This document shows positions 6,811 through 10,000 of a DNA stretch of 10,000 bases, one piece after another. Every line of letters starts with the position of its first letter. Positions within the stretch are counted from its first letter, which is position 1. The translations under genes were made by a program, and so were the position numbers. Source of the DNA: Magnetospirillum sp. (GTDB lineage Bacteria > Pseudomonadota > Alphaproteobacteria > Rhodospirillales > Magnetospirillaceae); NCBI GenBank assembly GCA_020217035.1, contig JAIWOG010000274.1, positions 1 to 10,000 on the forward strand, in the 5' to 3' direction. The notes under the pieces were generated by a model that saw nothing but the letters and a program-made list of their open reading frames with translations, had not been told where the DNA came from and did not search any database.

Positions 6811-7599
6811 GTGATCCGGGTGGAAACCATCCTGGGCAACACCGGCCACCACGATCTGTCGCGCACCGACGGCCCGGTGGGCACTTGGGGCCAGCGCCAG
6901 GAACAGGCGGTGAAGGATTGGCAAAGCCAGAACGGGCTGAAGGTGGATGGTCTGTTGAAACCGGGCGGCCCCACCACCCCGCCGGAATGGAAAAAGGATA
7001 CGTTGAACGGCCAAGGCGATGCCTGGAAGAACTTCAACACTGCAATCGGCAAATTGTCCGGTGTCTCGGACACTGAAAAGTTCGTTTATGGGCAGATTTA
7101 TGCCGCCGAGGGCGGCGATCACATCGATCCGAACAGCAATGCCTCATCGGGCATCACGCCGCAGACCCTGGAAGACGCCCGTAAGGCTGGCGCCGTTCCC
7201 GGATTGGACAATGTCCAAAGCCCCGGCGACCTTAGCACGGATCAACGCGCCGGGGTGATGCGCTGGTATTTCGACAAAACCATGGCGCGGGCGGGTGGCA
7301 GTGCCGCGCTGGACAAAATCAACGACCCGCTGGCCGCCGGCGCCCTGGCAGATACTTTGTATCGTCACGGCAGCAGCGGCGGCGCCACCCTGATCCAGAA
7401 GGCGATTAACCGAGTTAACGGCAACCAGAATCTCAAGGTTGATGGCGGCATGGGCAACGATACGCTCAAAGCCTATTCGGATCTGCTGTCCAAACCAGAA
7501 ACCCGGGATAAGCTCCTAAACGAACTTGCCGAGATGCGAGACCGGGCAACCGAGGGCAAGGAAACGGCCCGCATGGATCATTATCGGCCGAAGCCATAG
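6811..7599 (+). CDS. Peptidoglycan-binding / GH108-like putative muralytic protein
   Basis: From the GTG at 6811 this encodes 262 residues. Residues about 1-55 resemble a peptidoglycan-binding helical repeat (RQEQAVKDWQ, GLKVDGLL...GGPT). Residues about 88-200 resemble a GH108-type lysozyme-like domain: AEGGD at 99-103 offers E100 as a candidate catalytic acid, followed by the GITPQT block (114-119). The part near 180-222 (ADTLYRHG, AINRVNG, DGGMGNDTL) looks like the second peptidoglycan-binding module of that family. No signal peptide or membrane segment is seen, so export would need a holin, a secretion system or cell lysis. The start is doubtful: the same frame stays open back to 6679 and reads GAPVGPDQPNHRED just before the GTG, which looks like the natural beginning of the binding domain, yet that extension has no ATG, GTG or TTG. 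Family assignments are from remembered motifs. The stop lies 4 bases from a convergent gene. Confidence 0.7.
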   Translation: MIRVETILGNTGHHDLSRTDGPVGTWGQRQEQAVKDWQSQNGLKVDGLLKPGGPTTPPEWKKDTLNGQGDAWKNFNTAIGKLSGVSDTEKFVYGQIYAAEGGDHIDPNSNASSGITPQTLEDARKAGAVPGLDNVQSPGDLSTDQRAGVMRWYFDKTMARAGGSAALDKINDPLAAGALADTLYRHGSSGGATLIQKAINRVNGNQNLKVDGGMGNDTLKAYSDLLSKPETRDKLLNELAEMRDRATEGKETARMDHYRPKP

Positions 7600-7603
7600 G
7601 GGG

Positions 7604-8116
7604 TCACCAGCGTGGCGTATCCCAGGTGATGATACGCCACTCCCCATCAATTAAGCGGACAAGGTGGGTCGTCGGCGGGCCGATATCGTTGCTGCATTTG
7701 TTGGTCTTCACCTCGCACTGACGATCTCGTAGATCGACCAGATAGTCGCCTGGCAGGGCGGGTTTATCCAGCAGTGTCACGGTTTCTCCGGCCTCGACTT
7801 TGCGGAGGGCGGAAATGCGGTATTTTGTATATAGCGCATGGCTTGTGTTGGTGCTGCGCAGGAATACCCGCCCATGGTGGTCACGGATCGCCAAGTGGCA
7901 CAGCGCTTCGTCTTCGAGATCGTAACAGGCTGTTTTTGTTTCCACGGCGCAAATGGGGGAGATGGGCTTGCCGATGCAGGTGCTGGTGGTGGTTTTTTCG
8001 TCCCAGGTCAGGCTCCGCCACTGCCCCGGCGGGTCCGCCTTCCACTGATCCGCCGCGAATGCCGGATTGGACAGTAAAATCATTCCCAGCAAGGCCGTCC
8101 GCAAGGTGGCACGCAT
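7604..8116 (-). CDS. Secreted six-cysteine protein of unknown function
   Basis: I do not recognise a family for this 170-residue protein. A clear signal peptide occupies residues 1-21 (basic start, hydrophobic core, cleavage after AFA), so the mature protein of about 149 residues should be periplasmic or secreted. Six cysteines (47, 56, 64, 73, 134, 141) are all in the mature part; an even number in an exported protein suggests disulfides. It is Trp-rich at the C-terminus (WRIITWDTPRW). The ATG at 8116 has GGGAG 8 bases upstream and begins the signal peptide; the open frame upstream to 8293 crosses the divergent gene and is rejected. It is divergent from the membrane-anchored gene at 8178 and convergent with the muralytic gene, whose stop is 4 bases away. 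A periplasmic inhibitor or immunity role is possible but only inferred from position. Confidence 0.72.
   Translation of the reverse strand: MRATLRTALLGMILLSNPAFAADQWKADPPGQWRSLTWDEKTTTSTCIGKPISPICAVETKTACYDLEDEALCHLAIRDHHGRVFLRSTNTSHALYTKYRISALRKVEAGETVTLLDKPALPGDYLVDLRDRQCEVKTNKCSNDIGPPTTHLVRLIDGEWRIITWDTPRW
7612..7640. repeat. Perfect 10-bp inverted repeat at the convergent gene junction
   Basis: GTGGCGTATC (7612-7621) and GATACGCCAC (7631-7640) pair perfectly around a 9-base loop. The element lies inside the last codons of the secreted six-cysteine gene and 13 bases after the stop of the muralytic gene. It could act as a bidirectional transcript end or an mRNA-stabilising hairpin, but no U-tract follows on either strand. 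Confidence 0.6.
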
Positions 8117-8145
8117 AAGACACACTCCCGTATTGGGGGTATTAT
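8117..8145 (+). promoter_or_regulatory. Candidate sigma-70-type promoter for the gene at 8178
   Basis: In the 61-base divergent gap, AAGACA (8117-8122) and TATTAT (8140-8145) are separated by 17 bases and match the -35 and -10 consensus in four and five positions respectively. It would place a transcript start about 25 bases before the ATG. The same gap must also hold the minus-strand promoter and Shine-Dalgarno for the secreted protein. The prediction is from pattern only. Confidence 0.35.
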
Positions 8146-8177
8146 GCCGATGCCGCCCCCTGGAAAGCAATTGCCCG

Positions 8178-8789
8178 ATGAAACGCCCGCGCCGTCTGAT
8201 CCTGATCCTGCTGCTCGCGGCCATGCTGGTTCCTGCCGGCGTGGCCTGGCTAGCTTGGTATAATTGGAACATCCGCAATACCTGGGTGCGCATATATCCG
8301 GTTTGTTACGCAGGCGGGACATATATCGATCTGGTCGAGCCGATGACGCCTCTGGCCAACCAGATGTTCGTGGAATGGTCGACAATGACCCGCCCGCATC
8401 ATCGGCCCGAATATGCTGTCGGCATGGACAAATACATTCGCGTCAAGGACGGCAAGGTCTTTGCGCCGCTGTGGTATCAGACATTGGCAGGAATGGAGAA
8501 CCGCCAGTTAGTCTGGTACATGAGTTCCGAGCTGGCGAAGATTTTGGGTAAGCCAGACCCCATTATTTGGGGCAATTGCCGAGATTTTGTGGACATGGCC
8601 ACCATCTCGCGCCGGCAGGATTATGTGTACCGCTATCGCCTGTCGGAAAACGCCGAAGCGTTCTGGACTTTCCTGTCCTTCGGCGTCGATCGTGAACGTG
8701 ACGGCGAATACAGCTGGGTCGGAAAATTGTTGTTGCCCTATGCCATCGATCCGGTGCTTGAGGATAATGAACCGCCGTTGCCGCGGTGA
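8178..8789 (+). CDS. Membrane-anchored protein of unknown function
   Basis: I do not recognise this 203-residue protein. Three Arg/Lys residues near the start and a hydrophobic segment (about 7-27) indicate one N-terminal membrane anchor, or an uncleaved signal, with about 175 residues in the periplasm. That part is rich in Tyr and Trp (WVRIYPVCYAGG, WYQTLAG, QLVWYMSSE) and has only two cysteines (43 and 134), which could form one disulfide. The ATG at 8178 is chosen because the basic and hydrophobic stretch begins there; a GGAAAG about 10 bases upstream is a modest ribosome site. The open frame upstream to 8067 overlaps the divergent gene and is not used. By eye it is less GC-rich than the operon (33 of 60 bases at 8221-8280), which fits accessory DNA. 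Its divergent pairing with another exported orphan suggests shared control. Confidence 0.7.
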   Translation: MKRPRRLILILLLAAMLVPAGVAWLAWYNWNIRNTWVRIYPVCYAGGTYIDLVEPMTPLANQMFVEWSTMTRPHHRPEYAVGMDKYIRVKDGKVFAPLWYQTLAGMENRQLVWYMSSELAKILGKPDPIIWGNCRDFVDMATISRRQDYVYRYRLSENAEAFWTFLSFGVDRERDGEYSWVGKLLLPYAIDPVLEDNEPPLPR

Positions 8790-8827
8790 TTGTCCCGGTC
8801 TGAGAGCACGGTCATTATTTCCAAGAT

Positions 8828-9004
8828 ATGATCGATGACCGCATCCTGCCGGTGCACTATTGCCCGTGGTGCGGCGAAAAACTGCCGCAAAGCCTGCGTC
8901 CGCAGTGGTTGGAGCGTCTGGCCGCCCTGGGCCTGGACGAGGACAGCCCCCACATCCCCGCCGATCTGAAATCCGATACATGGTGGAAATGCGAAGGGCT
9001 GTGA
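8828..9004 (+). CDS. Small CPWCG zinc-ribbon-like protein (DUF6980-like), possibly 5'-truncated
   Basis: This 58-codon frame has a non-random, protein-like composition: CPWCGEKLP (12-20), then SLRPQWLERLAALGLD and a C-terminal SDTWWK. This order (CPWCG, Leu-Arg-Trp helix, S-D-x-WW) resembles small bacterial proteins I know as DUF6980, usually longer, with further cysteines upstream. Only one CxxC pair (C12, C15) plus C55 remains here, so a complete zinc site is doubtful. The in-frame codons before the ATG read EHGHYFQD, which also looks family-like, back to a TGA at 8801-8803. No good Shine-Dalgarno precedes 8828. The gene may therefore have lost its 5' end, or it may be translated by reinitiation after the gene ending at 8789. 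The stop lies 12 bases from a convergent gene. Confidence 0.55.
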   Translation: MIDDRILPVHYCPWCGEKLPQSLRPQWLERLAALGLDEDSPHIPADLKSDTWWKCEGL

Positions 9005-9016
9005 CGGGATGACGGC

Positions 9017-9598
9017 TTACCGCCAGCCCACTTCGTGGGCGAAATCGGCCATGGCCTGTTGGCGGTGCAGCCATTCGGCGGGCGGGTATTCGCCGTCGCG
9101 ACGGGCGCGGCCCTCGGTCTCGGCCACAGTTTGGGCCAGGGGTGGCAACCCGACCTTGGCGCGGCGCAGGTCGACGTCTTCCTCGTTCTCGATGGGCAAC
9201 GGCATCAGATGGCCGTCGTCGTCCCAATCCAATTGGGTGCCGTAAAGCTGCGGCCGGCCCTCGAAGGCGCGGATGCGGTCTTCCAGGATGGCTGGGTGGC
9301 GGGCGGGAATGTCGCCGCGATTGGCCGCCGACTTCATCAGGGTCAGGCAGCGGCGCTGGAAGGCCGGGCGCGAGATGGCGTGCAAGGCGATCAGGAACGC
9401 CGCCTCGACGGCGTCGTCGCCCACTTCCGAGGCCAGCGGCCAGCCTTCCTCGTCCACCGCCAGTTCCAGTTCGCGGGCGTTGGCTTCATGCAGGGCCCGC
9501 ATGTCCGGGTGATAGCCGGCGAACAATTCGCCCGACAGCGCCAGTTGCTGGCGCAGCCGGCGATCGCTCTCGGCCATGTGCAGCAAATGATCACGCAA
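9017..9598 (-). CDS. DUF6624-like protein
   Basis: This 193-residue soluble protein has no signal peptide or membrane segment. Its motifs resemble DUF6624 as I remember it: SGELFAGYHPDMRALHEANA near 21-41, a GWP followed by AFLIALHAI (about 52-75), PAFQRRCL (about 78-85), then EGRPQLYGTQ (about 113-122), PLPIENEEDVDLRRAKVGLPPLA (about 132-155). The biochemical function of the family is unknown to me. The start is placed at a TTG (9598): GGGGAGG lies 9 bases upstream, and the protein then begins LRDHLLHMAESD, where family members begin. The ATG at 9577 is the alternative; the longer frame to 9670 adds a Ser/Arg/Pro stretch unlike the family. Its HEAN and LHA histidines are the most obvious candidates for functional residues. 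It stands as a single gene with an upstream hairpin in its leader. Confidence 0.75.
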   Translation of the reverse strand: MRDHLLHMAESDRRLRQQLALSGELFAGYHPDMRALHEANARELELAVDEEGWPLASEVGDDAVEAAFLIALHAISRPAFQRRCLTLMKSAANRGDIPARHPAILEDRIRAFEGRPQLYGTQLDWDDDGHLMPLPIENEEDVDLRRAKVGLPPLAQTVAETEGRARRDGEYPPAEWLHRQQAMADFAHEVGWR

Positions 9599-9607
9599 CG
9601 GAATGGA

Positions 9608-9614
9608 CCTCCCC
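9608..9614 (-). promoter_or_regulatory. Shine-Dalgarno site supporting the TTG start at 9598
   Basis: On the minus strand GGGGAGG precedes the TTG codon by 9 bases. No comparable site precedes the ATG at 9577 or the start at 9670, so it decides the start of the DUF6624-like gene. Confidence 0.65.
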
Positions 9615-9632
9615 GGTGTGGTGGCGCAAGAC

Positions 9633-9648
9633 CCGCCCGAACGGGCGG
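9633..9648. repeat. Inverted repeat in the leader of the DUF6624-like gene
   Basis: CCGCCCG (9633-9639) and CGGGCGG (9642-9648) are perfect arms with only two bases between, so a hairpin with a small loop can form in the presumed 5' leader, about 20 bases before the Shine-Dalgarno. It may influence expression or be an operator. Its arm sequence ACGGGCGG recurs in the hairpin at 9723-9751. Confidence 0.5.
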
Positions 9649-9715
9649 TGAATCGGTATGTCGATGCCAATTAAACCGTTTTGTTGCCGCCGTCCACCCT
9701 TCATCACGTATGGGC

Positions 9716-9751
9716 AAAGACAACGGGCGGCCCGCCATGCGGACCGCCCGT
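9716..9751 (-). terminator. Hairpin terminator of the chemoreceptor gene
   Basis: Arms ACGGGCGG (9723-9730) and CCGCCCGT (9744-9751) form an 8-bp stem, extended after one C-A mismatch by CCGC/GCGG (9732-9735 / 9739-9742) with a CAT loop. On the minus strand it is followed by TGTCTTT (9722-9716), an imperfect U-tract. It starts 22 bases after the chemoreceptor stop, so it most likely ends that transcript and insulates the DUF6624-like gene. Confidence 0.65.
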
Positions 9752-9773
9752 GAAAGGCTTCGTCAAAAAGCGG

Positions 9774-10000
9774 TCAGACCTCGCGGATGCCGGTCAGGAA
9801 GCGATCGACCTCGCCGCGCAGGGTTTCCGATTGCTGCTGCAATTCCTCGACCGCCCGCAGCACGTCCTTGGCCGCCTCGTCGGTTTCGTGGATGGTGCGG
9901 CTGACCTCGGCGATGTTTTCGTAGACCTGGTTGGTGCCGCTGGCCGCGTGGTCGATGTTGCGGGCGATTTCCTGGGTGGCGGCCCCTTGTTCCTCGATGG
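9774..10000 (-). CDS. Methyl-accepting chemotaxis protein, C-terminal end (partial)
   Basis: Only the last 75 codons are in the window; the gene continues past 10000. The peptide includes EEQGAATQEIARNI, followed by a heptad-patterned helix (ASGTNQVYENIAEV, EAAKDVLRAVEEL) and the tail VDRFLTGIREV before a TGA. This is the end of the antiparallel four-helix cytoplasmic signalling domain that in full receptors docks CheA/CheW and carries methylation sites; EEQGAATQEIA is the classic second methylation helix region. The sensor domain and membrane segments are outside the window, so the ligand cannot be guessed. The RFL tail resembles chemoreceptors of rhodospirilla, which usually carry many such genes. 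A hairpin terminator follows. Confidence 0.93.
   Translation of the reverse strand, partial: IEEQGAATQEIARNIDHAASGTNQVYENIAEVSRTIHETDEAAKDVLRAVEELQQQSETLRGEVDRFLTGIREV

Noticed and set aside
6660..7073. N-terminal extension of gpmI to 7073
   Set aside because: It would give 659 residues against about 515 in the family, and it runs antisense to the peptidoglycan-binding domain coding region.
8117..8293. Longer start for the secreted six-cysteine gene
   Set aside because: It would run through the divergent gene's membrane-anchor codons. The ATG at 8116 begins a textbook signal peptide with a good Shine-Dalgarno.
9142..9651. Plus-strand frames opposite the DUF6624-like gene
   Set aside because: Arg/Pro/Ala-rich translations antisense to a frame with family-like motifs and a strong Shine-Dalgarno.

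Overview
The window looks like chromosomal DNA of a high-GC alphaproteobacterium. A magnetospirillum-like member of the Rhodospirillales fits best. This is inferred from base composition, the gpmI-envC-ctpA-deacetylase-rppH gene order and the style of the chemoreceptor tail. No 16S or other marker is present to prove it.

Left edge (1-412): a complete tRNA-Ser(CGA) gene with encoded CCA and its own intrinsic terminator, followed by about 280 bases with no convincing gene.

Core operon (minus strand, 6659 down to 413): five genes read gpmI -> envC -> ctpA -> YibQ-like divergent polysaccharide deacetylase -> rppH. Four of the five overlap a neighbour (14 bp, 4 bp ATGA, 4 bp GTGA) and the remaining junction leaves a 5-base gap, so translational coupling is likely. 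The first gene is glycolytic (cofactor-independent phosphoglycerate mutase). The middle three act in the envelope: EnvC activates septal amidases, CtpA is a periplasmic processing protease, and the YibQ-like protein is an inner-membrane-anchored, Pro/Ala-linkered deacetylase fold. The last gene is a Nudix RNA pyrophosphohydrolase. Both peptidoglycan-related folds lack the expected metal ligands. That is known for EnvC, but more striking for the YibQ-like protein.

Accessory stretch (about 6680-9598): by eye less GC-rich than the operon, with orphan genes in alternating orientation. It holds a peptidoglycan-binding/GH108-like hydrolase whose coding similarity appears to run upstream of its first usable start codon, a secreted six-cysteine protein, a membrane-anchored protein of unknown function, a 58-codon CPWCG protein that may be a 5'-truncated remnant, and a DUF6624-like protein with a TTG start. 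A muralytic protein beside a secreted and a membrane-anchored orphan invites an effector/immunity hypothesis, but nothing here proves it.

Right edge (9716-10000): the 3' end of a methyl-accepting chemotaxis protein on the minus strand, followed by a strong hairpin terminator. I saw no CRISPR array, insertion sequence or integrase.
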